Positions 10,108 to 18,817 of a stretch of DNA of 64,000 nt are shown one piece after another. The DNA lies in contig VKHL01000071.1 in assembly GCA_015146655.1 (NCBI GenBank), positions 81,562 to 145,561 on the forward strand, read 5' to 3'. A program made the translations under genes and the position numbers. Source of the DNA: Ochromonas danica (Eukaryota > Sar > Chrysophyceae > Chromulinales > Chromulinaceae). The notes below the pieces were generated by a model that saw only the letters and a program-made list of their open reading frames with translations, searched no databases and was not told the origin of the DNA. The number at the start of each line of letters is the position of its first letter. Positions within the stretch are counted from its first letter, which is position 1.

Positions 10108-11982
10108 TCACTTTAGCAAAACGCTGAGCAATTTTTCAACAGAGGGATCATTTACGTACGCCTCTATCTCAGCACAGGCAACAGCAATTACACCTCCCAA
10201 AGACTTGTAAAGAATTTCCACATCGCGTCTCCTGCTGATCTTGGTAGTTACTGTCTCTGACAAACGAAAGTCGATCCATTTCATAGCACCATTCAGAATC
10301 AACACGTTCTCGATGCGAGGGTCACCATGGATTACACAATGAGAATGTAGTCCACACAATGATACAGCCAGATCCCTCTTCAGCTCATTAGACACTGGAA
10401 GTACAATCCTTTGCCCTTCTTGAGCTAGCAGGTAACCAGCATACTGAACGCCTCCAACTTCGCCCCTTCGATATGATCCTTCGACCAGAGGAAACACGAG
10501 AGACGTGATAGCTTCACACCTGTAGTGCTGCTGCATCAACAGATACTCCTTCTCTACTTCGTCGCTCTTTAGACCCAGAACGATCTTAATCACTTGGCCA
10601 TTTATCAATCGGAACACTCGACCATTGGCTCCAGTCCCCAGCCACGCAGAGAGATCTTCTTCGCTATTTGAGTAGTCCACAATGGACACACCCAACTCCT
10701 TACACAGAGCATTCGTCGCCTCCAGCCATGGGTTGTTTCCTTGTAAGAACTCTATCAGAAGTTCTTTCGAGCCACGCTGACACCATTGGCATTTCTTAAC
10801 CTCAATGATAGTGTTTCCAGATGACTTAATCATCCAAAACTGGTCCTTGTCGAACAATACACCTTTTAGTTTCAACGCCACACCGTTGTGATCAAAACAA
10901 TCTTCACCAGCAATCTGAAGGTACTTGCACTTCTCTCCGAATGCCTGCATGTCAATTTTCCACTTGGCATCCCAAATGCAGTGAATACTCGAACGACTCT
11001 CCCAACTAACGAATTTACCAAACAATCGCTTTACAGTACACATAGGAGCATTGTTGTAAGGTGACGAGTATTGAATAAGAGGATGGTACGCCGAAAACAA
11101 ATCTGGCTTCAGATCAGATTTGCGATGACCGCTCATACAGCGAAGCCACTGAAAATACTCACTATTCACCAGCCGAAGGTCAGGGTTCACCTCTTTTACT
11201 ACTTCTATCAATGCTGGTGTGTATAAATTCACCAGATGTTGCTCATGCGGTCTTGGAGTCTGATTGTAGATCAATGTGGCCGCATCAATCAAATTACCAG
11301 TCATGATTACAGCTCCAGTACCCTCCGAAGCCTCCTTGATGTTGCCAGTCATCAATAAACTGTTGTAAATAGCCATACCGTGATCAGTGTTAGAGGCCGA
11401 TACTTTATTGAGTCCAGATTGTGGCGGCATTTCCAGTTCATCCAGTCGAAGTGTTTGTCGTTTAACTTCAGAGCTCACATTCTGAACGGCAAAGCTCACT
11501 TTCTTCATGTTTTCGTTCATTTCCTTGATTTCATTCTCCAAACCTATTTTTGAAAGAAATTAGAAAGCGAAGTAAAGAAATAAATACGTAATGCTACAAC
11601 CATTTGTCATAGCAGTCTCACCTCTTTTTGAGTCCATCAGTATGAGCTCCTTTTCTTGTAATAGATTCTTTTCTTTTAGTAATAGAACTTTTTCTTCTTG
11701 TAATCGTTTCTTTTCTTCTTCTAACTCTTCTTTTTTCATTCCTACATATGCTATCAACTGTTCTTGTAACAGCTCATCTGTCGTAACTAATGGAATCTTC
11801 GACTTCAAATCATTTTTTCTTTCTTGCTGTTCTCCTTCGCTAAAATTCTCGAAAGAAGCTAAAGCGAGCTTGACAAATTTAACCTCTGCAATGACCTCAT
11901 CTAATGTCATCTTAACTTTCGTTGGAAGGAATTCTTTTCCTTGTCCCATCAGAGAGACAGGATATTCCATGGAATATTCCAT
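10108..11982 (-). CDS. CR/crinkler-type effector-like: coiled coil, nuclease-like, kinase
   Basis: Two exons, 11982-11622 and 11543-10108, join in phase to a protein of about 598 residues. Residues 70-140 form a Lys/Glu-rich coiled coil. About 200-400 contain KSDLKPDLFSAY and, 46 residues on, IWDAKWKID; the D ... DxK spacing resembles PD-(D/E)XK nuclease-fold domains. From about 420 a small kinase-like domain follows: GTGANGRVFRL (Gly loop), GQVIKIV (Lys), HGDPRIENVL (catalytic loop, HGD) and WIDFRLSE (DFR for DFG). From established knowledge, nuclease-like plus kinase modules occur in Crinkler-RHS-type effectors of oomycetes, fungi and other eukaryotes. No secretion signal or LxLFLAK header is visible, so 'effector' is only a family label. 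Start ATG 11982. Confidence 0.7.
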
Positions 11983-12500
11983 GGATACGAAATAGAAACG
12001 TCGGATTTTGCAAAAGGACTAAAAGGTGACTTTCTTGTAAGTCACCAAGCCCACAATGTTGAAATCAATGATATTTATCACCTTCAGCCGACACACCCAG
12101 ATTTAGCTAACCACCTATTCTAGCAGTAAGATTTGGTAGCAGCTGCCAAGGGATCTTCCACACTGTGCGCACGTTGGATGACTCTTGAGTTAGGTGACTG
12201 TCACAGTGCTTATTGAGTCAGGTGTTTCAGAGATTCAGATCTCTCTGTCTTGTCTGAGTGCAGAAGATCGAGAGGAGTGGTGATTGTCTTCTCTGTCTTT
12301 CTTACTGATGACTGAGGCAGCACCACTCATATCGACTCGACAATATCCTATCCTCTTTCTCACTCAATAGTGCTAGCGATGCTACTTTAAATGCTGTAAA
12401 TAACTCTAATACTAACACTACTACTACTATTGCTACTTCCTCCTCCCTTCTAACGGATCCATGGCATGCCGTCGAAAGAAAAAAAAAGAAAGAAATATCA
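11983..12500. other. Intergenic region, no gene seen
   Basis: Separates the CR-type gene from the piggyBac remnant. Codon-like stretches are short and broken. A palindromic TATTCCATGGAATATTCCATGG stretch overlaps the start codon of the minus-strand gene at 11963-11984. Short ACTACTACT runs occur near 12410-12425. Confidence 0.55.
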
Positions 12501-13038
12501 GTCGACCGACCTGAGTCTATTGAACTGCTTTTTAAAGGTTTTCCAATTGTGGACATACATGATCACAACCGCCAGGGTGCTCTAGCAATTGAACACTCTT
12601 GGAAGACACAAAAGAGCCTTTTCCACCGTCTGGGGAATGATTATCGTCGATTCATTCTTCTGCTTCCGCCACATCTTCCGCTCCAAACATCCAGAAGAAA
12701 CAGAAAACTGTCCAACCTTAATCGACTTTGCTGACAAACTGGCGTACCAAATGATCTACGACAATGCAACAAGTGGGGAAGAAGATGAAGCAACGACATC
12801 AAACAGTGTGCTAGGCAAACGTTCCATCGAATCCAGCGTTGAGTATCACCGCTTAACACCAACGAGCACTTTGGCGCGAGCAAAAGGAGATTATCCGCAA
12901 TTACGATGCATGATCTGTAAAAAGCAGACCCGGCTGTTTTGTAGAACTTGCTACGAGAAGGATAATGTGCTGATTGGCATTTGTAGTGAAGAAAGGAGTC
13001 CAGAGAGCACCTGCCTTCAGCAACACAAATCTTGTTAA
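12501..13038 (+). pseudogene. piggyBac-type transposase remnant, frameshifted
   Basis: The frame at 12501 reads VDRPESIELLFKGFPIVDIHDHNRQGALAIEHSWKT, in which VDIHDHNRQG...LAIEHSWKT matches the third-Asp region of piggyBac transposases (DDE_Tnp_1_7). Near 12610-12625 the similarity moves to another frame, reading VWGMIIVDSFFCFRHIF. This continues to a Cys-rich end, CMICKKQTRLFCRTCYEKDNVLIGIC, like the C-terminal zinc-binding domain of the family. The N-terminal two thirds are missing. The frameshift and truncation make it a dead copy. Confidence 0.75.
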
Positions 13039-13092
13039 AACTTAGCAAAGTGACTGGATGTTTGTTAAGTTTTAATTAAAAACTGAATCAAT

Positions 13093-13416
13093 CTACTTCA
13101 TTTGATCTGTGGGAATTCCAGCTCCAAGACTCTTGTACTGATCAAATTGGTTTGCTAACATATCTACTCTCGAAAAGAAAGTTTGAATGTCTTCTCTGGG
13201 CTTGTATCTGTTGTTTTCCCAGCGGTTGCATAAGTCACAATAACCAGCCTCTAAAGTAACTGGTGAATATAATTCACATATTCTTTTCCATGCAATATAA
13301 AGATTGCCATTTTTAAATTCTTCTTCCACTTGTCTAATCACGAGAGGGTGAATAACTTCAGTAAATAGTTCGACAGCTTTGAGATTACCATAGTGACCTA
13401 GATCTAGCCTCGTCTA
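13093..13416 (-). pseudogene. Copia-type gag (UBN2) fragment
   Basis: A minus-strand open stretch reads LKAVELFTEVIHPLVIRQVEEEF, then AWKRICELYSPVT, then a run ending FFSRVDMLANQFDQYKSLG. The pattern W..L...Y...(x~40)..F......L...G is that of the gag-like UBN2 domain of Ty1/Copia retrotransposons. It is open on both sides only to nearby stops and lacks protease, integrase and reverse transcriptase, so it is a fragment. Confidence 0.6.
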
Positions 13417-13750
13417 GGGCCCTGGTTTCTCAACAAATCTGTTTGAAGACTTCGTTATAAACCGTACCTTTGAGTGAAAATATCGCTTACTTTAGAGTCA
13501 TTGATACTATTTTCCGTTGAAAACAAGGAAACTTGGAGTCTTTCTAGACATCCAAGTGAGCTCTGTGTGACTGACTATCTTTCGCTGAAATCTTTTTCCC
13601 TTTTCATTCAAACTCTTTCAAATTTCTAGGCATTATACCTCTAAATGAGGCAATTATAATGACCATAACAAGTTACCAAAAATATTCTTTCGGTCGTTCA
13701 AAAATAAGTAAAAATACTTAAAGTATCTCCAAGCGACCCAAAGCGCCTAA

Positions 13751-14083
13751 ATTGCATGGGTACACGGGAAAGGCGACAAGGCGATCTCTGGTCCCAATGC
13801 AGTCAAGATCACACCACAGCAGGCCGCGAAGCTAATGTGGCTGGTGGGAACTGTAGAAGGTGCTATAAAATATCCCGATGATCCTTTTATGATGGCCAGC
13901 CCAACGGGACAAAGGAAGTTTCTGTTCCTCGATCTGCTGCATCCCTCACAGATCAAGGCATACATGAGCAGGACGAACAAGAGCCTGCGTGATCTCTTTG
14001 AGAAGCATAATCGGAGCGAATCCAACATGCTCTTTCAAGAGGGGGAGGTGGAAGATGCGGAAGAAGATAGCGAAGATGATTAA
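13751..14083 (+). CDS. Unrecognised acidic-tailed ORF, possibly a gene fragment
   Basis: The frame is open from 13751 to the stop at 14081-14083. The first ATG is at 13835 (83 residues), but protein-like sequence begins before it (AWVHGKGDKAISGPNAVK). The body is mixed and natural-looking (DPFMMASPTGQRKFLFLDLL, QIKAYMSRTNKSLRDLFEKH). The end is acidic (EGEVEDAEEDSEDD). I do not recognise a family. Lack of an upstream ATG in frame and the surrounding transposon remnants suggest the 3' end of a larger lost gene or an element-borne coding fragment. Confidence 0.4.
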   Translation: MAWVHGKGDKAISGPNAVKITPQQAAKLMWLVGTVEGAIKYPDDPFMMASPTGQRKFLFLDLLHPSQIKAYMSRTNKSLRDLFEKHNRSESNMLFQEGEVEDAEEDSEDD

Positions 14084-14718
14084 CAACAGCTAGTAGTTAT
14101 GTACATATACATCACCACAGTTTCTACCATTTAAATGAAGCATGAACTAACTGGCACAGAGAAAAGAAGAGAACCATCATTGTAGATCAAGAGAAAGCAA
14201 CCGTCCCTATCAAGATGATAAGAAGTATCCTAAGGATACAACAAAATACAGTGCTTTCAAGAGGGCGACATCACAAAAAGTGTGGTATAGCGCAAAAAGG
14301 CAGCCAACCAACATGATAGATGAAACATCAGCGCTAGCACTTTAGTCTTCTAAAGAACTGAGATTATTAGACAAGAGATTGCACCGTCGCACTCTAACCC
14401 AAATCATCCTCGGCAGTGCCATCCAGTCATCAAGATGTCTTGGTTGCTCATCATCTTGGTTGTATCTTGTTGAGCCAACCAAGATGATGAGCAACCAAGA
14501 CAAGGATGACCAACCGTGTTGTTGAAAAGCAGGACCAAAAACGGGTTTCGCAATTAACCCAGCCAGAGCCGCAGATTCATATAAATTAAGTGCGCTAGGC
14601 AGCTTATTAAAATGTATAATCGAAGCTGAATAAATGCCATAACATACAGAACCAAAATTGATAGGCTAATTATGCAAAATGATTTGCGCTGTGGTCGACC
14701 GATTCCACGCAATGGGCT
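14084..14718. other. Intergenic region with hairpin
   Basis: No gene seen. It holds the perfect 26-bp inverted repeat listed separately and ends at the 32-bp repeat block upstream of the next ATG8 unit. Confidence 0.6.
14437..14501. repeat. Perfect 26-bp inverted repeat (hairpin)
   Basis: Arms 14437-14462 and 14476-14501 are exact reverse complements (GTCTTGGTTGCTCATCATCT... in the left arm), with a 13-base loop. A transcript would form a stable stem of the length expected for small-RNA precursors. Confidence 0.85.
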
Positions 14719-14792
14719 TTAAGTTAACTGAACACTCTCCCAACTCTCTCTTAAGTTAACTGAACACCCTCCCAACTCTCTCTTAAGTTAAC
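14719..14792 (+). promoter_or_regulatory. 32-bp tandem units with TTAAGTTAAC upstream of ATG8 D/E
   Basis: TTAAGTTAAC occurs at 14719, 14751 and 14783, exactly 32 bp apart. The spacer reads TGAACACTCTCCCAACTCTC. The last unit lies about 105 bp before the ATG at 14897. The same block precedes copies F and G. Confidence 0.7.
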
Positions 14793-14896
14793 TGTTAACT
14801 TGTTGTGCTGCTGTGCTCCTCTCTCAACAACAAACAACAACTACTTCCAGTAGAATAAAAGAAATCCATCAACACCCACATCATCACTCCAAAATA

Positions 14897-15873
14897 ATGA
14901 AGTTCAAAGAAAGTCATACCTTTGAGGAACGCGTGAAGGAATCAGAGCGTGTGCGAGCCAAATATCCTGATCGCATTCCCGGTCAGCATTTCCTCTGTCT
15001 TCTCTTCCCTCCCACCTCCTCTTCTCTTGTTGACTCTCTCAGATAACTCTACTCTGTCATTGTTCTCCCATCTCAGCCACCATGTCAGAGTTCCATGACC
15101 AGCACAAGGTCAAAGATGGATTCCCTTTCTTGCGCTTCAATGATCTGCCACTCGCTGCAGTCATCAGCGATTGCGTGACACAAATGATAATGATGATTGT
15201 AAAGATGGTTGAGCTATTCATGCAATTTGTGTTTATTGTTCCCGCCATGTTGCTCTATAAAATATGTATCACACCAACCAGATCAGCATCTCCTCTCTCC
15301 ACGCCAGGCAAGACCACACTAAACTTCAGAGAAAAGTATAAATTTGAAGTACGAAAATTAGAAGCAGACCATTTGCGAGCCAAATATCCTGATCGCATTC
15401 CCGGTCAGCATTTCCTCTGTCTTCTCTTCCCTCCCACCTCCTCTTCTCTTGTTGACTCTCTCTGATAACTCTACTCTGTCATTGTCTTCAGTCATCTGTG
15501 AGAAGGTGGAGACAAGCTCAATGGAGGTAATGATCCTTCACTTCCCTCTCTCTTATCTCTCATATATGATGTCACACCTTCCTCCCTACAGGATCTCGAC
15601 AAGAAGAAGTATCTGGTGCCGTTTGACCTCATCTGTGGACACTTCAACTATATGATTATCAAACGCTTAAAGTTTCCCGCTGAGAAGGCGCTCTTCTTCT
15701 TCGTCAACGGATCTATTCCCCCAGTCTCAGCTACTATGTCACAGTTGTATGACCAGCACAAGGACAAAGACGGATTCCTTTACATTTCTTACTCTGAAGT
15801 TGTTTCGTCCTACCACTTCCTGAGGATGACGTATCTGTCATTCTTTCCACATAAACGAACTGATCGTTATTGA
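14897..15873 (+). CDS. ATG8 copies D and E fused: N-terminal exon, TM segment, full ATG8
   Basis: Exons 14897-14981, 15077-15403, 15492-15526 and 15592-15873 splice in phase to 242 residues. Unit D supplies only its first exon ([13 protein letters not shown]...YPDRIP) and the end of its third (ATMSEFHDQHKVKDGF); the part between is deleted. A hydrophobic segment follows (VKMVELFMQFVFIVPAMLLY), then LNFREKYKFEVRKLEADHL and a complete ATG8 core ([38 protein letters not shown]). The C-terminus ends YISYSEVVSSYHFL...KRTDRY with no FG, so classical lipidation is not expected. The design parallels the B/C fusion, with the start codon of the inner unit lost. A promoter-like repeat block precedes it. 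It may be a membrane-anchored ATG8 variant or a decaying copy. Confidence 0.6.
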
Positions 15874-16289
15874 TTTGTTTGTGGCAGATCTCATGCCCTA
15901 TTGACTACTTTGTCTCCTCTGCAATGTATCTTGGATGATGATAACGATATTAAGATCACCTCTTAACTTAGATGTGATGTTGTGTTAGTTGGCAGGTTAT
16001 AGACGTCTTCCACTTGTTAAGGCAACTGTCAGCTCCAGTCCCCATGTCATACACTCTCTTTGCTTCTCACTCGAAGACAAGCAGTGAGTGTAGAGCGAAA
16101 TAAGAGAAGAAGCGATAGAAGTGTGTGAATGATCCAGGAGGCGATCCTATATGAGGAAGGTCAGCATACAATCAAACAGAACATTTTAGACCGTAAGTGC
16201 TAATTGTTTGTTTCTCGCGTAGCATGGTTATGATATGATTATCCTGTCCCTGCCTTGGAAGAGGATTCAAAGTTCTTCGAGTTCGCTGC
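15874..16289. other. Intergenic region 3' of ATG8 D/E
   Basis: No gene of confidence. A minus-strand 60-codon open frame (16172-16354) overlaps the long hairpin and reads SKLMEVLSDLQVLIEQQDSQ, probably a fragment of an unrecognised coding sequence. Confidence 0.5.
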
Positions 16290-16415
16290 CTCTGCGAATC
16301 TTGCTGCTCGATGAGAACCTGGAGATCGCTCAGCACTTCCATCAGTTTGCTCAAATAAGCCGATCGAAGTGCTGAGCGATCTCCAGGTTCTCATCGAGCA
16401 GCAAGATTCGCAGAG
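16290..16415. repeat. Perfect 50-bp inverted repeat (hairpin)
   Basis: Arms 16290-16339 and 16366-16415 are exact reverse complements over 50 bases, separated by a 26-base loop. The left arm begins CTCTGCGAATCTTGCTGCTC. The arm sequence is open in frame on the minus strand (SDLQVLIEQQ), so this looks like an inverted duplication of coding DNA, able to form a long hairpin RNA. Confidence 0.9.
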
Positions 16416-16433
16416 CCAAGAGGCAACTGCCTC

Positions 16434-16530
16434 TTAAGTTAACTCAACACTCTCCTTTAAGTTAACTGAACACTCTCCCAACTCTCTCTTAAGTTAACTG
16501 AACACCCTCCCAACTCTCTCTTAAGTTAAC
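16434..16530 (+). promoter_or_regulatory. 32-bp tandem units with TTAAGTTAAC upstream of ATG8 F
   Basis: The decamer TTAAGTTAAC lies at 16434, 16457, 16489 and 16521; the last three are 32 bp apart. From 16457 to about 16799 the sequence is almost identical to 14719-15060, a recent duplication of leader, exon 1 and intron 1. Confidence 0.72.
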
Positions 16531-16634
16531 TGTTAACTTGTTGTGCTGCTGTGCTCCTCTCTCAACAACAAACAACAACTACTTCCAGTAGAATAAAAGA
16601 AATCCATCAACACCCACATCATCACTCCAAAATA

Positions 16635-17132
16635 ATGAAGTTCAAAGAAAGTCATACCTTTGAGGAACGCGTGAAGGAATCAGAGCGTGTGCGAGCCAAA
16701 TATCCTGATCGCATTCCCGGTCAGCATTTCCTCTGTCTTCTCTTCCCTCCCACCTCCTCTTCTCTTGTTGACTCTCTCAGATAACTCTACTCTGTCATTG
16801 TCTTCAGTCATCTGTGAGAAGGTGGAGACAAGCTCAATGGAGGTAATGATCCTTCACTTCCCTCTCTCTTATCTCTCATATATGATGTCACACCTTCCTC
16901 CCTACAGGATCTCGACAAGAAGAAGTATCTGGTGCCGGTTGACCTCACTTGCGGGCAGCTCATCTATGTGATCCGCAAGCGCTTAAAGTTTCCCTCAGAG
17001 AAGGCGCTCTTCTTCTTCGTCAACGGATCTATTCCCCCAAACTCAGCCACTATGTCGGCCGTGTATGACCAGCACAAGGACAAGGACGGATTCCTTTACA
17101 CGTATTTTGGTGAGGAGAATGTCTTTGGGTGA
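16635..17132 (+). CDS. ATG8: ATG8 copy F, ends in glycine
   Basis: Exons 16635-16719, 16808-16842 and 16908-17132 encode 114 residues with all ATG8 landmarks: [54 protein letters not shown] and a C-terminal EENVFG directly before TGA. As in copy A, the lipidation Gly is exposed without ATG4 cleavage. The leader and first exon duplicate those of copy D. Downstream lies a copied fragment of the RNA polymerase gene, so this unit was probably duplicated together with its right flank from the copy G locus. It appears intact and likely functional. Confidence 0.92.
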
Positions 17133-17189
17133 TGAAGGCGGCGGTCCATGTTACCGTGATGTAATATAATAATGGTATAAAGTCAAGAC

Positions 17190-17465
17190 AGTTCGACCAT
17201 CGTAGCTTGTAATCGCTCTTAGTCACTTCTCGAATTTCAAGAGTGCCTCTCTTGGGCAACTCGGGCAGATTAAGATCCGGGAAGCGACGCGCTATCGAGT
17301 CGCGCAAGTTCTCGAGGATGGGGTACTCGTACAGCTCGACGAAAGACTCTCGCAGACACTGGGCAAGAATAGGAGCATCTGCTTGTTAATGAGTCAAGGA
17401 GTGCTTCCAAGATAGTCCCAGCCTTCTAACACTGTTTTAATATTCGCTTTAGAACTATTTAGCTC
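17190..17465 (-). pseudogene. Truncated duplicate of mitochondrial RNA polymerase 3' end
   Basis: The segment from about 17210 to 17391 matches the 3' coding end of the polymerase gene at 18832-19001 (LRDSIARRFPDLNLPELPKR in the minus frame) but lacks its stop region. At about 17380 it jumps to sequence matching 20417-20500 of the same gene, deleting some 1.4 kb. The flank before it (17134-17209) matches 18693-18768. It is a non-functional by-product of segmental duplication. Confidence 0.88.
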
Positions 17466-17466
17466 T

Positions 17467-17661
17467 GAGCTACTAGAGTCCTGGATGAGCTACAAATTGT
17501 CCGTGGACAACGGCACCAAATCCACTGATGAGCGATCCCCTCGCCAGCAGCGAGCAGTGCGACTGAATAAAGAAGAGACTGTTGTACAGTTCAAGCTCTA
17601 CAAGTCCGACAAGAAGCTGGAAGCAGCGACTCGGAGACGGCGGGGCAAATTCGAGAAGTAG
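17467..17661 (+). CDS. Small unrecognised basic ORF fragment
   Basis: A 64-codon open frame without a good start reads ELLESWMSYKLSVDNGTKST, then RAVRLNKEETVVQFKLYKSD, with a basic end (ATRRRRGKFEK) before TAG. The composition is protein-like but I know no family. It begins at the junction of the polymerase duplicate, so it is probably a relic of another gene captured by rearrangement. Confidence 0.3.
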   Translation, partial: ELLESWMSYKLSVDNGTKSTDERSPRQQRAVRLNKEETVVQFKLYKSDKKLEAATRRRRGKFEK

Positions 17662-18097
17662 TGAACAAAAGCAGCTCAACCAGCAGGGTGTAACTAAAGT
17701 CTCTCCTAGGCTGATTGGAAGGCAGAGCGGGAGAGAAGAAAAGCTGACAGCTATTATTTGCTTCTCTTGCGTAGCTTTAAGACTTAAGCGGTCACAGCCA
17801 CAAAAGGATGGACACAATAGACCGGCCGGAATAGTATTTCGACATTTCAAAGAATTCAGCTACCGAAGTGGACATATTTCCGATCACATACACCTCCTAT
17901 TCGGGTCCATAAATTATCAACCATAAGAGAACATCCATCTCCACATAGTCATTGCCACAATGCCATGGAGTTATCAACGAATGAATCCGACACCAACCTC
18001 GCGAAAATGGCTTTTAAAGCGCACTTTTGAGATCAGCAAAGTCGCAAAATAGCTTTGGCTGTGCGGAACTTTCCGAAAACACTCTCCCAACTCTCTC
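17662..18097. other. Intergenic region before ATG8 G
   Basis: No convincing gene. It ends with the shared leader block containing CTCTCCCAACTCTCTC and one TTAAGTTAAC at 18098. Confidence 0.5.
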
Positions 18098-18107
18098 TTA
18101 AGTTAAC
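18098..18107 (+). promoter_or_regulatory. TTAAGTTAAC decamer upstream of ATG8 G
   Basis: A single copy of the decamer, followed by TGTTAACTTGTTG as in the D and F leaders. It lies 107 bp before the ATG at 18214. Confidence 0.6.
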
Positions 18108-18213
18108 TGTTAACTTGTTGCTATGACACAGTGCTCCTCTCTCAACAACAACAATAACAACAACAACAAGAATGGAACAAATTCATCAACACCCACATCA
18201 TCACTCCAAAATA

Positions 18214-18688
18214 ATGAAGTTCAAAGAAAGCCATACCTTTGAGGAACGCGTGAAGGAATCAGAGCGTGTGCGAGCCAAATATCCTGATCGCATTCCCGGT
18301 CAGCATTTCCTCTGTCTTCTCTTCCCTCCCACCTCCTCTTCTCTTGTTGACTCTCTCTGATAACTCTACTCTGTCATTGTCTTCAGTCATCTGCGAGAAA
18401 GCAGAGACAAGCGCAAAGGAGATGATCCTTTACTATATACTTGACGTAGCACCCCGCCTGGATATCGACAAGAAGAAGTATCTGTTGCCTGCTGACCTCA
18501 CCTGCGGGCAGTTCATCCATGTGATCCGCAGGCGCTTAAAGCTTCCCTCTGAGAAGGCGATCTTCCTCTTCGTCAACGGATCTATTCCGCCCACCTCAGC
18601 TACTATGTCAGAGTTGAATGACCAGCACAAGGACAAAGACGGATTCCTTTACTTGTGCTTCGGCGAGGAGAATGTCTTTGGGCGATGA
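18214..18688 (+). CDS. ATG8: ATG8 copy G with exonised intron and C-terminal FGR
   Basis: Exons 18214-18298 and 18387-18688 give 128 residues. Intron 2 of the other copies has lost its GT donor (GAGATGATC instead of GAGGTAATGATC) and shrunk to an in-frame insert, [13 protein letters not shown], between the SAKE and [12 protein letters not shown] parts. The C-terminus is EENVFGR, so unlike copies A and F an ATG4-type protease must remove the last Arg before lipidation. An in-frame ATG at 18172 could add MEQIHQHPHHHSKI; the shorter start matches the other copies. The insert falls at the join between the N-terminal helices and the ubiquitin fold, so the core may still fold. It lies tail to tail with the RNA polymerase gene. 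Confidence 0.85.
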
Positions 18689-18817
18689 AGGCGGCGGTCC
18701 ATGTCACTGTGATGTAATATAATAATGGTATAAAGTCAAGACAGTTCGACCATCCTAGCTTGTCATCATCATCATCATTACATCACAATTTACCTACAAC
18801 ACATTTCAGCCATTCTT

